Numbered from the stretch's first letter, positions 8,386 to 17,352 are shown. The stretch: DNA of 64,000 nt from RGIG3009 sp045590855 (GCA_045590855.1 JAZNRV010000029.1:1-64000); one strand, 5' to 3'. Notes: generated by a model not told the origin, from the letters alone. Numbers and translations are program-made.

Positions 8386-9798
8386 CTAAAATCGAAAATA
8401 CATAAACGGGTCGTTAAGCCCCCGATACAGACAATACACAGACAGCCAAAAAATGGCTAATAATACCAGTGTGCCCAGTAAATTGTTTTTAATACGTTCA
8501 TATATTTTGCGTGGCCACGTGGTACAAAACACCAAACCCGTAATCAACAGCCAGCCGTATTGTTCGGCATGAGCAAGGTAATCCCCCGGGGAGATATTAA
8601 TTGCTTCGCCGGGCAAAAACGGGAATAAGCGTTCAAAATAAATTCCCAACTGTGACATATCGCTGACAGCAAACACCAAAAACGTTAGCGGAATCAGCAA
8701 GAACATATACACGTGACCTAACGCGGGAAAACGGTCCAAGGTGGATTTGATAGCGTATTTTTCCAAGGCAATCAAGGCAAACAAAATCAAACCCCACAGC
8801 AAAAAGTTCCAGTTGGCACCGTGCCAAAAACCGGTTGCCAACCACACGACGAGGAGGTTGAAAATGTTACGCCAAGCGCTGCAACGGTTACCTCCGAGGG
8901 GAATGTACAAATATTGCTTAAACCACGAACCGAGCGTGATGTGCCACCGCCGCCAAAACTCTGTCATAGACAAAGACATGTAGGGGTGACGGAAGTTGTC
9001 GGGCAAGCGAAAACCTAACATTTTACCCAAGCCGATAGCCATAAGGGAATAGCCGTAAAAATCGAAATACAATTGCAAAGAAAAGGAGAAGATACCCATC
9101 CATGCCAAGGGCGTGGAAATGCTGTCAAAGCCGATACCGCCAATGTCATTCCATAAACCGCCGATTTGATTGGCCAACAACACTTTGACACCCATGCCGA
9201 CGGTAAAATCTTTGATACCGTCATCGATACGGGGAAGAGAAAGGCGAGGCTTTTCCAGTTGCTTGGACAACTCGGCATAACTGACCAAAGGTCCGGAGAG
9301 TAGTTGCGGGAACATATACAAATACGAAGCAAACTTAAACAACGATTTTTCTGCCGGAATGGTGCGACGGTAAACGTCGATTAAATACGAGGTGACTTGG
9401 AAAGTATAAAAGCTGATAGCCAGCGGCAATACCCATTCGATTTTCGGTAATTGTATACCAAGGTTAGGAAGCCAAGCATCAAACCCCGTTTGCAAGGAAG
9501 AAAACACAAAATCGGCATATTTGAAAACAAACAACCAACCAAAATTATAAATAAGTCCGAAAACCAAAGCGGTGCGACGGTGTTTGGTTCTTTCCATCAG
9601 CAGACCAAAACCCCAGTTGACCAGAGAAGAAGCAAGTAACAAAACAACCTGAAACGGCTTGTCCCATGCACCGTAAACATAAAACGCCAAACTAAACAAG
9701 AGCAAACAAAGACGGCGAAACCGTGCAGGAACGACGTAATATACCGTAAAAGCCAAGGGGGCAAACACAAACAAAAAATCCAAACTGCTAAAAACCAA
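8386..9798 (-). CDS. MBOAT-family O-acyltransferase (AlgI/DltB-like)
   Basis: Polytopic membrane enzyme passing acyl groups across the membrane for O-acylation of a surface glycan. Signature: FWRRWHITLGSWFKQYLYIPLGGNR, then the catalytic His in TGFWHGANWNF. About ten or more hydrophobic segments. The start is TTG at 9798, giving MVFSSLDFLFVF, the usual family N-terminus; GGAGG lies at 9806-9812. Longer in-frame extensions upstream run through the promoter. The adjacent downstream SGNH lipoprotein is the likely partner. The glycan acceptor is unknown. Confidence 0.92.
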   Translation of the reverse strand: MVFSSLDFLFVFAPLAFTVYYVVPARFRRLCLLLFSLAFYVYGAWDKPFQVVLLLASSLVNWGFGLLMERTKHRRTALVFGLIYNFGWLFVFKYADFVFSSLQTGFDAWLPNLGIQLPKIEWVLPLAISFYTFQVTSYLIDVYRRTIPAEKSLFKFASYLYMFPQLLSGPLVSYAELSKQLEKPRLSLPRIDDGIKDFTVGMGVKVLLANQIGGLWNDIGGIGFDSISTPLAWMGIFSFSLQLYFDFYGYSLMAIGLGKMLGFRLPDNFRHPYMSLSMTEFWRRWHITLGSWFKQYLYIPLGGNRCSAWRNIFNLLVVWLATGFWHGANWNFLLWGLILFALIALEKYAIKSTLDRFPALGHVYMFLLIPLTFLVFAVSDMSQLGIYFERLFPFLPGEAINISPGDYLAHAEQYGWLLITGLVFCTTWPRKIYERIKNNLLGTLVLLAIFWLSVYCLYRGLNDPFMYFRF

Positions 9799-9850
9799 AA
9801 AATCCCCCTCCTTTTTGCAACATAAAACGACAAATAGTTTATATGAGAAT

Positions 9851-9879
9851 AGCATAGCATATTTGCAAAATAATATCAA
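9851..9879 (-). promoter_or_regulatory. Promoter of the MBOAT-SGNH operon
   Basis: On the minus strand TTGATA (9874-9879), 17-base spacer, TATGCT (9851-9856), about 50 bases before the TTG start. Confidence 0.6.
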
Positions 9880-9907
9880 TGAAAAAGAAAAGAAAAAACA
9901 ACAAAAC

Positions 9908-9936
9908 TTGCATAACGCAAGATTGTGTGGTAAGAT
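9908..9936 (+). promoter_or_regulatory. Promoter of the Asp/Glu racemase-family gene
   Basis: TTGCAT (9908-9913), 17 bases, extended -10 TGGTAAGAT ending at 9936; the GTG start is 22 bases further on. Confidence 0.55.
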
Positions 9937-9957
9937 TGTTGACAAGGAGGTGGTATT

Positions 9958-10659
9958 GTGGCAAAAAAATCCATTGGCATTATCGGTGGCATGGGACCGG
10001 CGGCAACCGTAGATTTGTTCAAAAAAATTGTCGAAAACACTGCCGCGGAAAACGATGCCGGCCACGTGCGCGTGTATATGGATTGTCAACCAACCATTCC
10101 CGACCGCACCAAAGCCATTTTGGAAAACGGCGAATCGCCGGTACCGTATTTGGTGGAATCGGCAGAAAAGTTAGCTTCTATCGGTGCGGATTTTTTGATT
10201 ATGCCGTGTAATACTTCTCATTATTTTTATGAGGAGTTATGTGCGCGTTCACCACTGCCCGTAATGAACATGATTCGCGAAACGGCCGCGCATTTACATG
10301 CGCAAGGCATACGCAAAGTGGGGCTGCTTGCTACCGACGGTACCGTAAAAGCGGGGGTTTATCAAAAAGAACTGGAAGCGTTTGGCATTGAGTCGGTGTC
10401 CCCTTCGGCCGAAGGTCAACGAGAGGTAATGCGCCTTATTTATGACGGCGTCAAAGCCGATGCGCCGCAGTTTTCTACCGAAAAGGTATGCGAAGTCATA
10501 AAAGAGTTGTTTGAACAAGGTGCCAAGGTGTTGGTGCTTGGATGCAGCGAATTGCCGCTCGGGTTTGAGCGATACGGGATACCGCTTGAAAACACCGTGG
10601 ATGCCGTAGAAGTGTTGGCACGTGCAGCAATTACGCAAGCGGGGTATACGGTTAAATAA
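9958..10659 (+). CDS. Aspartate/glutamate racemase-family protein
   Basis: Cofactor-independent amino-acid racemase family (aspartate racemase, RacX, YgeA group). N-terminal GIIGGMGPAATVDLF; first catalytic Cys in MPCNTSHYFY (about residue 83); second Cys in VLGCSELPL (about 195). Both active-site cysteines are present and length (233) fits. The GTG start has AAGGAGG seven bases upstream. Single gene with its own promoter, closed by a strong terminator. D-aspartate, D-glutamate or another amino acid could be the substrate. Confidence 0.9.
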   Translation: MAKKSIGIIGGMGPAATVDLFKKIVENTAAENDAGHVRVYMDCQPTIPDRTKAILENGESPVPYLVESAEKLASIGADFLIMPCNTSHYFYEELCARSPLPVMNMIRETAAHLHAQGIRKVGLLATDGTVKAGVYQKELEAFGIESVSPSAEGQREVMRLIYDGVKADAPQFSTEKVCEVIKELFEQGAKVLVLGCSELPLGFERYGIPLENTVDAVEVLARAAITQAGYTVK

Positions 10660-10660
10660 C

Positions 10661-10700
10661 AAAAAGCGGGGTAAACGAAAGTTTACCCCGCTTTTTGTTT
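10661..10700. terminator. Bidirectional terminator
   Basis: Sixteen-base perfect stem (10661-10676 with 10681-10696; core AGCGGGGTAAAC) with GAAA tetraloop, between the racemase and rubredoxin genes that converge here. Confidence 0.9.
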
Positions 10701-10856
10701 TTACGCTTCTTCGAACACGTCTTTGCCCAATCCGCAAATGGGGCAAACCCAATCTTCGGGAATATCTTCAAAAGCAGTGCCCGGCGCTACGCCGTTATCC
10801 GGGTCGCCGACAGCGGGGTCGTATTCATACCCGCAAGGACAAATAAATTTTTTCAT
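10701..10856 (-). CDS. Rubredoxin
   Basis: Small one-iron electron carrier of 51 residues. The two CxxC knuckles are FICPCGYEYD (Cys6/Cys8 spacing as CPC rather than the usual CxxC) and WVCPICGLGKD. The core YDPAVGDPDNGVAPGTAF and EDIPEDWVCP are typical. Note the first site reads C-P-C-G instead of C-x-x-C-G, one residue shorter than the classical knuckle. ATG 10856 has AAGGAGG upstream. Likely serves oxygen/peroxide-reducing proteins such as the reverse rubrerythrin nearby. Confidence 0.9.
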   Translation of the reverse strand: MKKFICPCGYEYDPAVGDPDNGVAPGTAFEDIPEDWVCPICGLGKDVFEEA

Positions 10857-10985
10857 ACACAAATCCTCCTTGTTGATGGTTTATTTTAATTTTATCATTA
10901 GGATGAAACAAAGTCAAACAAATATACCAAAACAAAGCACGTATATGCGGATATAACTCAAAAAAATGAGGTTTTTGCAAGGTTA

Positions 10986-11396
10986 TTATAGAAAAGGCAA
11001 TTTATTTAATATAAAACGCCATATACTTTTCGTTTTATGAAATGTATAATATACTTGCACCTTATGTAATGTGATTGTTTCGGTAAAAGAAATCGCTATA
11101 TAGGCATAAGATTTTTGAGTATCATTTTGGTTGAGGGTGAGTGTTTGGGGAACAGTCTTTTCGGCAACAATGTAGCTGCTGAAATGGGAAAGTTCCGCAA
11201 TTACCGTATCGTTTGCGGCGTCTACCGTGCAGGGGATGACTTCTACGTTGCCGTCGTCCGACACATAAAACACACCGACATTTGCCAAGTTGTAGGTGGC
11301 AGGAACCTCAAACATAGCTTTGATTTTGCCGTTGTACGGTGATGTTGTTACTGGTGGCGGTGATTTCGTATGCCACAAAGTTTTTTGCAGTTTCTT
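10986..11396 (-). pseudogene. C-terminal remnant of a surface (Ig-like/cohesin-type) protein
   Basis: A 130-codon frame contains a beta-rich segment (VPATYNLANVGVFYVSDDG ... VIAELSHFSSYIVAEK) of the kind found near the C-terminus of large clostridial surface proteins. No good start or ribosome site is present. In the next frame upstream the peptide KETAKNFVAYEITATSNN appears to continue the same protein, implying a frameshift near 11340. I read it as a decayed fragment. The ~130 bases between it and the rubredoxin gene hold nothing I recognise. Confidence 0.5.
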
Positions 11397-11440
11397 TAAC
11401 TTCCTTTCTTTTCAAGAGGAAAGAAATTTTAAAAAAACTC

Positions 11441-11469
11441 TTGACAGTATTCTTTTGAAAGAGTAAAAT
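11441..11469 (+). promoter_or_regulatory. Strong promoter of the T-box operon
   Basis: Consensus TTGACA (11441-11446), 17-base spacer, TAAAAT (11464-11469), 22 bases before the T-box leader. Confidence 0.8.
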
Positions 11470-11490
11470 GTAAAAAAATATGTTTATAAA

Positions 11491-11768
11491 GGCTGTGACG
11501 AAGAATGGTCACGGAGAAAAGCAGTACAGAGAACTGATGGTTGGTGCGAATCAGTGTGTGAAGTATCCTTGTCCTCTCGCTTCTGAGCCGGGAACTTGAA
11601 GCAATCGTGTGTAGGGTGCCCCGTGTTTGCTACGTCAGTGCATAGAAGTTTTTCGACTTCGAAGAGTGGTGGATATTTTGTCCGCAATTTGAGTGGTACC
11701 GCGAGTGAAACTGTTTGTTTACACCCGTCTCAAAGCAAGTAAACGTTTTGAGGCGGGTTTTGTTTTTC
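11491..11768 (+). promoter_or_regulatory. T-box leader, probable leucine (CUC) specifier
   Basis: tRNA-sensing riboswitch. Stem I carries the AGAGA bulge and apical GGTTGGTGCGAATCAGT region (11526-11555). The specifier loop is around 11573-11590, where CTC (11576-11578) precedes GCTTCTGAGCC in the usual position. The T-box antiterminator GAGTGGTACCGCG is at 11691-11703. The competing terminator is the CCCGTCT...AGGCGGG stem (11724-11756) followed by TTTTGTTTTT. CUC means leucine, matching the LeuA-like product downstream. Uncharged tRNA-Leu should switch the operon on. The specifier call is by eye. Confidence 0.88.
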
Positions 11769-11793
11769 CTAAAGTTTGGAAGGAGTTTTTATT

Positions 11794-13182
11794 ATGAAAA
11801 AAATCAACATTACCGACATCACGCTCAAAAAACTTTCGGAGGATAGAGCGGTATCTTTGCTTTTTCGTGAAAAATCGGCGATTGCCAACTGTGCCGACGC
11901 CATTGGCGTGGATGCGGTGGAATTGCCGGCGGTAAAATCGCTGCGTGAAGACACGATTATTTATAAAACCATTTCTCAAAACGTGCAAAACGCGGTGGTA
12001 GCTATCCCTGTTGGCTTTACCGCCGACGATGTTGCCGCCGCTTTCGAATGTGTCAAAGAGGCAAAACACCCGCGCTTGCAAATTGAACTGCCGATATCTA
12101 CCATTCAAATGGAATATACTTACCATGTAAAGCAAGAAAAAATGCTCCAAAAAATTATCGAGCTCATCAAAGCTGCCAAAGCGCTTTGCAGTGATGTGGA
12201 ATTTGCAGCGTTGGATGCCACCCGTGCTGACGAAGATTTCTTGGTTGCTGCGGCAAAAGAAGCGGCGGCAAACGGTGCGGGTTTGATTACCCTTTGCGAC
12301 GAGGCGGGTGTTTCCACACCGGACGATATTGCGGCTTTGGTTGCCAACGTAAAAAGGGCGGTGTCGGTTCCTGTTTATGTTCAAGTTTCCGACCGTATCA
12401 ACATGGCGGTAGCGGCTGCTTTTGCTGCGGTTAAAAACGGTGCCGACGGTCTTAAATGTGCCATGGTTGGCAAAAACGCTTTGTTAACGGGTGAAATTTC
12501 CGATGCTATCAACATGTGCGGTGCCCAAATTGATGCCGAAATTACGTTGAACAACACCAAAATCCATGCCAGCATAGAGGATATGGTGTCCGGTATTCAT
12601 CACGAATCGTACGAAACCGAAAACGCCGTAAGCGAAAAAACCAAAATTTTATTAGATACCGATTCCACGGTGGCGCAAGTTGCCGCGGTAGCCGCTTTGC
12701 TCGGTTACGAACTTTCCGATTCGGATATCGGCAACGTGTATAAAGCGCTCATGCAAGTGTGCGACAAAAAAGGAACGGTTGGTGCCAAAGAATTTGAAGC
12801 ATTGATTGCCGGTTCTGCCATGCAAGCACCGTCGACTTATCATTTTGAAAGTTACACCACCACCAGCAGTAACGTTGCCAGTTCCATGTCACAAGTGACG
12901 CTCAAATGCAACGACGAAATCATTTGCGGTGTCAGCAACGGTGACGGACCGATTGATTCGGCGTTTCGTGCCATTGAACAATGCATTGGTCACCACTATG
13001 AACTGGATGATTTCCAAGTACAATCCGTCACCGAAGGAAAGGAAGCGTTGGGTTCTGCGCTTGTTCGCTTGCGCAACAACGGCAAACTGTATTCCGGCAA
13101 CGGTACGTCTACCGATATTGTGGCGGCGAGCATCCGCGCTTATATCAACGCGCTGAATAAAATCGTATTCGAGGAGGCATAA
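11794..13182 (+). CDS. Degenerate LeuA/HMGL-like protein with LeuA dimer domain
   Basis: Homologue of 2-isopropylmalate synthase: an HMGL-like TIM barrel (residues 1-~285) plus a C-terminal LeuA allosteric dimer domain (~330-462) with the SNGDGPIDSAF and GNGTSTDIVAASI motifs. The catalytic motifs are changed. The usual DTTLRDGEQ reads DITLKKLSED (residues 8-17), losing the catalytic Arg-Asp. The metal-binding HCHND segment reads VQVSDRINMA (~197-206), losing both histidines. A normal synthase reaction is therefore unlikely; it may be a leucine-binding or scaffold paralogue. ATG 11794 follows AAGGAG. It is first in a T-box(Leu) operon, one base before the fusion gene. Confidence 0.8.
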   Translation: MKKINITDITLKKLSEDRAVSLLFREKSAIANCADAIGVDAVELPAVKSLREDTIIYKTISQNVQNAVVAIPVGFTADDVAAAFECVKEAKHPRLQIELPISTIQMEYTYHVKQEKMLQKIIELIKAAKALCSDVEFAALDATRADEDFLVAAAKEAAANGAGLITLCDEAGVSTPDDIAALVANVKRAVSVPVYVQVSDRINMAVAAAFAAVKNGADGLKCAMVGKNALLTGEISDAINMCGAQIDAEITLNNTKIHASIEDMVSGIHHESYETENAVSEKTKILLDTDSTVAQVAAVAALLGYELSDSDIGNVYKALMQVCDKKGTVGAKEFEALIAGSAMQAPSTYHFESYTTTSSNVASSMSQVTLKCNDEIICGVSNGDGPIDSAFRAIEQCIGHHYELDDFQVQSVTEGKEALGSALVRLRNNGKLYSGNGTSTDIVAASIRAYINALNKIVFEEA

Positions 13183-13183
13183 C

Positions 13184-15643
13184 ATGAAAATTGCATTTTC
13201 GACCAAAAATGTCAGTCGTGCATCGTTTCTTGACATGTGTCGTTATGCCTACGATTACGGCTTTGAAGGCTTTGAAATCTACGATGCCGTCAAGGAACGT
13301 AGTTCCCACCACGACAGCATTTTACGCCGTGACCGCCTTACCGATGCCAAACGAAAACTGTTAAACCGCAATTTGTCGGTTTGTGCATTGCGTATGCCGG
13401 ATTCTTTGGAAAACGAAGCAACGACGGCAGGGCTTGTCCAAAAATATGTGGACATGGCGGCAATGTCGGGTGTTGAGAACGTGATTGTTCGGCTGGAACA
13501 AAATGTTTCGTATGATATGCTGGACGAAAAACTCGCCGAGGCTATCAAAATGGCCGAAGCGGCCGATGTTAACTTGTTGTTTGAAACAGTCGGTTACCTT
13601 GCCAATACCGAAAACGTGCTGGGCATTATTAACCATTTTGCTTCGGCCGCTATCGGTGCTTCGTGGAACGTCAGAGGCACGTATTTTGCTGCCGGCGAAA
13701 CAGCAGAAACCACCATCAAAAACCTGGGTGCCTATATCAAATACGTGCGACTGGGGGATATCAAAGACGGCAAAACCGTTTTGATTGGCGAAGGCGCTTT
13801 GGACGTAGAAAAGTTGCTGGGTGCGCTTTCCTCGCTGAATTACGAAGGGTATATTTGCGCCGCGTGGAACGAAGAAATATGCGACGCGGATATTGTTCTT
13901 ACCCATTTTACCAATTATATCTCGGCACTTAACCGCGAAAAAAGAACGTTTGACCATGCGTACTATAACCGTGCCAAAACAGGCACCTTTGTTTGGAAAA
14001 AATACGACGTTGTCGAAGCAACGTTTTCGCAAGTGCTTGACACGATGGCAGAAACGTACCCCGACCAATATGCGTTCAAGTACCCCACGTTGGATTATAC
14101 CCGCACGTACGAACAATTCCGCCGTGACGTGGACGAATGTGCTGCGGCGCTCATTTCACTCGGTGTCAAAGCGGGGGACCACGTTGCCGTTTGGGCGACC
14201 AACGTTCCGCAATGGTTTGTCACCTTTTGGGCAACTACCAAAATTGGTGCGGTGCTCGTGACGGTCAACACCGCCTATAAGATTCACGAAATTGAGTATC
14301 TGTTGCGCCAATCCGATACCCATACGTTGGTGATGATTGAAGATTGCAAAGATATCAACTACAAAGAGATTATCGAGGAACTGTGTCCCGAACTCAAAAC
14401 CCTTCAAGCGGGCAAACCGCTGTATTCCAAAAACTTGCCGTTTTTACGCAACGTGGTGACGGTTGGCTTTTCCATGGACGGGTGTCTGACATGGGAACAA
14501 ATGCTTTCTCGCTCGTCGTTGGTCCCGCGTGAAGAAGTGCGCCGCCGTGCTTCACTTGTCAAGCCCGACGACGTGTGTAACATGCAATACACCTCGGGTA
14601 CCACGGGATTCCCCAAAGGCGTTATGCTGACGCACCGCAACATTGTCAACAACGGCAAGGTTATCGGTGACAGAATGGATTTGTCCACCGCCGACCGTAT
14701 GATGATTCAAGTACCGATGTTCCATTGCTTTGGCATGGTCCTTTCCATGACGTCGATGATGACTCACGGCGGTACACTGTGCCCGATTCCGTATTTTTCA
14801 CCCAAATCGTCACTTTCTTGCGTCAACGATGAACGCATCACTTGCTTTAACGGTGTACCCACCATGTTCATCGCCATGTTCAATCACCCCGATTTTGCCA
14901 AAACCGATTTTTCGTATATGCGCACGGGGATTATGGCGGGTGCCAACTGCCCTGCGGATTTGATGCGCCGTGCCAGTGTGGAAATGAACATGCGCGAGAT
15001 TATCTCGGTTTACGGTCAAACGGAAGCATCTCCCGGTTGTACCATGGGCGAGGTGAACGAAGACCTCGACCATCGTGTCGAAACGGTGGGCAGCGCGTTC
15101 CCCGGTGTGGAATGTAAAATCATCGACCCCGAAACGGGGGACGAACTCCCCGACGGCGAAAGCGGCGAATTTGTAGCACGTGGTTTTAATATCATGAAAG
15201 GGTATTACAAAATGCCCGAAGCCACTGCGCAAGCGATTGATGCCGACGGTTGGCTCCATTCGGGAGATATTTGTATGCGTACCCCCGACGGTTACTACAA
15301 GGTGACCGGCCGCTTAAAAGATATGATTATCCGTGGCGGCGAAAACTTGTACCCCCGTGAAATCGAGGAGTTCTATTTGACCAACCCCAAAGTGCGCGAC
15401 GTGCAAGTGGTGGGTGTCCCCGACGAAAAATACGGCGAGGAATGTTGCGCGTGGATTATTCTTCACAAAGGCACCACCGCCGACGAAGAAGAAATGCGCG
15501 AATTCGGCAATGCCTCCATTGCGCGGCATAAAGTGCCCAAGTATTTCCTCTTTGTGGACGAATTCCCCATGAACGCCGCAGGTAAAATTCTCAAATACAA
15601 AATGCGCGACGAATCGGCAGAAAAACTGGGACTCAAAAAATAA
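13184..15643 (+). CDS. Fusion: xylose-isomerase-like TIM barrel + AMP-binding acyl-CoA ligase
   Basis: Two enzymes in one chain of 819 residues. Residues 1-~255 resemble AP-endonuclease-2/sugar-phosphate-isomerase TIM barrels (MKIAFSTKNVSRASFLDMC, FEGFEIYDAV, LLFETVGY, KYVRLGDIKDG). Residues ~275-819 are a full-length acyl-CoA synthetase: P-loop YTSGTTGFPKG (~471), YGQTEASPG (~613), hinge GRLKDMIIRGGENLYPREIE (~708) and catalytic Lys in AAGKILKYK (~802). The ATG overlaps the upstream ribosome site GAGGAGG and follows the LeuA-like stop by one base. No frameshift is visible at the junction. The acid activated is unknown; leucine control suggests a branched-chain or keto/hydroxy acid. Confidence 0.85.
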   Translation: MKIAFSTKNVSRASFLDMCRYAYDYGFEGFEIYDAVKERSSHHDSILRRDRLTDAKRKLLNRNLSVCALRMPDSLENEATTAGLVQKYVDMAAMSGVENVIVRLEQNVSYDMLDEKLAEAIKMAEAADVNLLFETVGYLANTENVLGIINHFASAAIGASWNVRGTYFAAGETAETTIKNLGAYIKYVRLGDIKDGKTVLIGEGALDVEKLLGALSSLNYEGYICAAWNEEICDADIVLTHFTNYISALNREKRTFDHAYYNRAKTGTFVWKKYDVVEATFSQVLDTMAETYPDQYAFKYPTLDYTRTYEQFRRDVDECAAALISLGVKAGDHVAVWATNVPQWFVTFWATTKIGAVLVTVNTAYKIHEIEYLLRQSDTHTLVMIEDCKDINYKEIIEELCPELKTLQAGKPLYSKNLPFLRNVVTVGFSMDGCLTWEQMLSRSSLVPREEVRRRASLVKPDDVCNMQYTSGTTGFPKGVMLTHRNIVNNGKVIGDRMDLSTADRMMIQVPMFHCFGMVLSMTSMMTHGGTLCPIPYFSPKSSLSCVNDERITCFNGVPTMFIAMFNHPDFAKTDFSYMRTGIMAGANCPADLMRRASVEMNMREIISVYGQTEASPGCTMGEVNEDLDHRVETVGSAFPGVECKIIDPETGDELPDGESGEFVARGFNIMKGYYKMPEATAQAIDADGWLHSGDICMRTPDGYYKVTGRLKDMIIRGGENLYPREIEEFYLTNPKVRDVQVVGVPDEKYGEECCAWIILHKGTTADEEEMREFGNASIARHKVPKYFLFVDEFPMNAAGKILKYKMRDESAEKLGLKK

Positions 15644-15654
15644 AAGACATAACA

Positions 15655-15693
15655 AAACAGGCACGCAGCATTGCTCCGTGCCTGTTTTATTTT
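15655..15693 (+). terminator. Terminator of the T-box operon
   Basis: AACAGGCACG / CGTGCCTGTT stem with 11-base loop, then TTATTTT. Confidence 0.85.
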
Positions 15694-15699
15694 GGAAAA

Positions 15700-16656
15700 T
15701 TATGCGTATTGATTGAAAACATCGTGATACGGGCGGATTTCGAAATTTTCATCCAAAAAGCCCATATACAAACCTTTGCAGGTGCCATGGGCATCTACGG
15801 GGTGTAAATCCGCAACGGGGGAGGTGCACAACGCGTGAACCAAGTAACCTACGCCATATTTGTTGTAGGTAGCGAGTTCCGTTTCCAGAAAATATTTGCG
15901 GGTTTCTGCCGTGGGAGTACCCCCAGATACATTCGGTGATGATATAGGGCTTTTGGAAAGATTCTATGTAGTCAATCCGCGCCTTGAACGCTTGTTCAAA
16001 TTCCTCCGGCGGCAAATGTTGCTCGTTGTGAGGATGGATGCTAAAAACATCCACATACGGAGCAAGCAAAGAAATATCACAGATTTCGGGGTTGTTTTTG
16101 TTGGGGAAACTTTGTGTAACCACGGTGATTTTGCGGTCATCAATTTCGCGAACGGCAAAAATCATTTCTTTTAAGAATTCGGTAACTTTGGCATAACCCG
16201 CTTCGTTACCGCGACCCATAACAAGGTTGTATGGCTCGTTGGAAATGTCGTGCATTAAAATTTTGTCCCAATGAGCAATCGCTTTAACCGAGGCTTGAAT
16301 GAAATTTTTGTAAATCGGCATAAATTGAGCGGTAAGACTGGCGGGGACAAAACCGCCAAAAGAGGGAACACCAAACCAACCGTTAAAATAGGTGGGGATA
16401 ATAAAAAGCCCTTCTTCGGTAAAATGTCGACCGCTTGTGCAATCGCTGTCAGATAACGGTCTTTATCCGCAAGATACGAATCCAAAGAAAACCAAATGCG
16501 GATAGTGTTCATGCCGGGGAACTTTTCTTGGCCTTTTTGAATCATCATACGGTAACGTTCCGGATCAAAATTCAACTACTCCGTCAAACCGGTAGTACAC
16601 CAGTTGCCGTGCAGGTTAAAACCGCGAATATGAGCATAAGGTTTGTTGTATTCCAT
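15700..16656 (-). pseudogene. Inactivated GH5-like glycoside hydrolase
   Basis: A once-complete cellulase-superfamily gene. It begins at ATG 16656 (MEYNKPYAHIRGFNLHGNW) with an AAAGGAG site. Three lesions: an in-frame TAG at 16576-16578 (26 codons in), a frameshift near 16425 (the frame resumes as EEGLFIIPTYFNGWFGVPSF), and another near 15925, after which KYFLETELATYNKYGVGYLV leads to the stop at 15700. The two catalytic glutamates are still readable (HDISNEPY and ITECIWG), so decay is recent. A sequencing error could explain one lesion but not all three. Confidence 0.85.
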
Positions 16657-16793
16657 TCAAAACCACTCCTTTTTTTCATTGCAAGGGGAATTACCACCTT
16701 TTTCAATTTAGAGCATAAAAAACGGCAGCAGTCAATCGTTTCACCAAGTTTTAAATATCTTTTGCAAGATGTCAGTTTCAAAAGGGTGTCAAG

Positions 16794-16830
16794 GCAAAAA
16801 ACAGGCACGGATTTTCTTCCGTGCCTGCTG
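16794..16830 (-). terminator. Terminator after ferritin
   Basis: Minus-strand AGGCACGGA / TCCGTGCCT stem followed by GTTTTTTGCC. Confidence 0.8.
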
Positions 16831-16839
16831 TGTGAACTT

Positions 16840-17352
16840 TTATAAGACAAGGCTGGGAGCCGAGTACACACGTGCGGCCAACTCTTGGTCTAACAAGTAC
16901 AAGCTTTTGGGGTCATCGCCGAACAGCTGGTATTTATTGACCAATTTGTCCGCGTTTTCTTCTTCCTCTAACTGCTCTTTTACAAACCAGTCCAAGAATT
17001 GCATTGTGCGAAAATCTTTCACGTCGTAGGCGGCTTCGTAGATGGTGTGAATCAGCGACGTAACATAGCGTTCATGTTTTGCCCCTGCAAGCAGAGGGTC
17101 CAAATGTTTTTCAAACACCTCGGCGGGTTTGTCAATAGCTTCCAAAGTGACTTTTACGCCGTTACTTTGCAAGTAGCGCAGGAACAACAAAGCATGGTCG
17201 CGCTCTTCTTGCGCTTGGATGGTGTACCAGTTGCCAAAACCATCTAAATCGTTATCAATATAATAATTGGCAATATCCAAATAAAGGTACGCACTGTAAA
17301 ATTCTTTGTTTATCTGGTCGTTAAGCAGGGCAATCACTTTTTCGTTTAACAT
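16840..17352 (-). CDS. Ferritin (non-haem, FtnA-type)
   Basis: Iron-storage protein of 170 residues. The ferroxidase ligands sit in NKEFYSAYLYLDIANYY (Glu ~17) and the ERDHALLFLRY motif (Glu50/His53 region); the C-terminal half has KEQLEEEENADKLVNKYQLFGDDPKSLYLLDQELAARVY, typical of bacterial Ftn. ATG 17352 has GGGAGG seven bases upstream; longer in-frame extensions overlap the terminator hairpin. It is last in perR-rubrerythrin-ferritin, separated from rubrerythrin by a terminator with no room for its own promoter, so expression probably depends on partial read-through. Confidence 0.93.
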   Translation of the reverse strand: MLNEKVIALLNDQINKEFYSAYLYLDIANYYIDNDLDGFGNWYTIQAQEERDHALLFLRYLQSNGVKVTLEAIDKPAEVFEKHLDPLLAGAKHERYVTSLIHTIYEAAYDVKDFRTMQFLDWFVKEQLEEEENADKLVNKYQLFGDDPKSLYLLDQELAARVYSAPSLVL

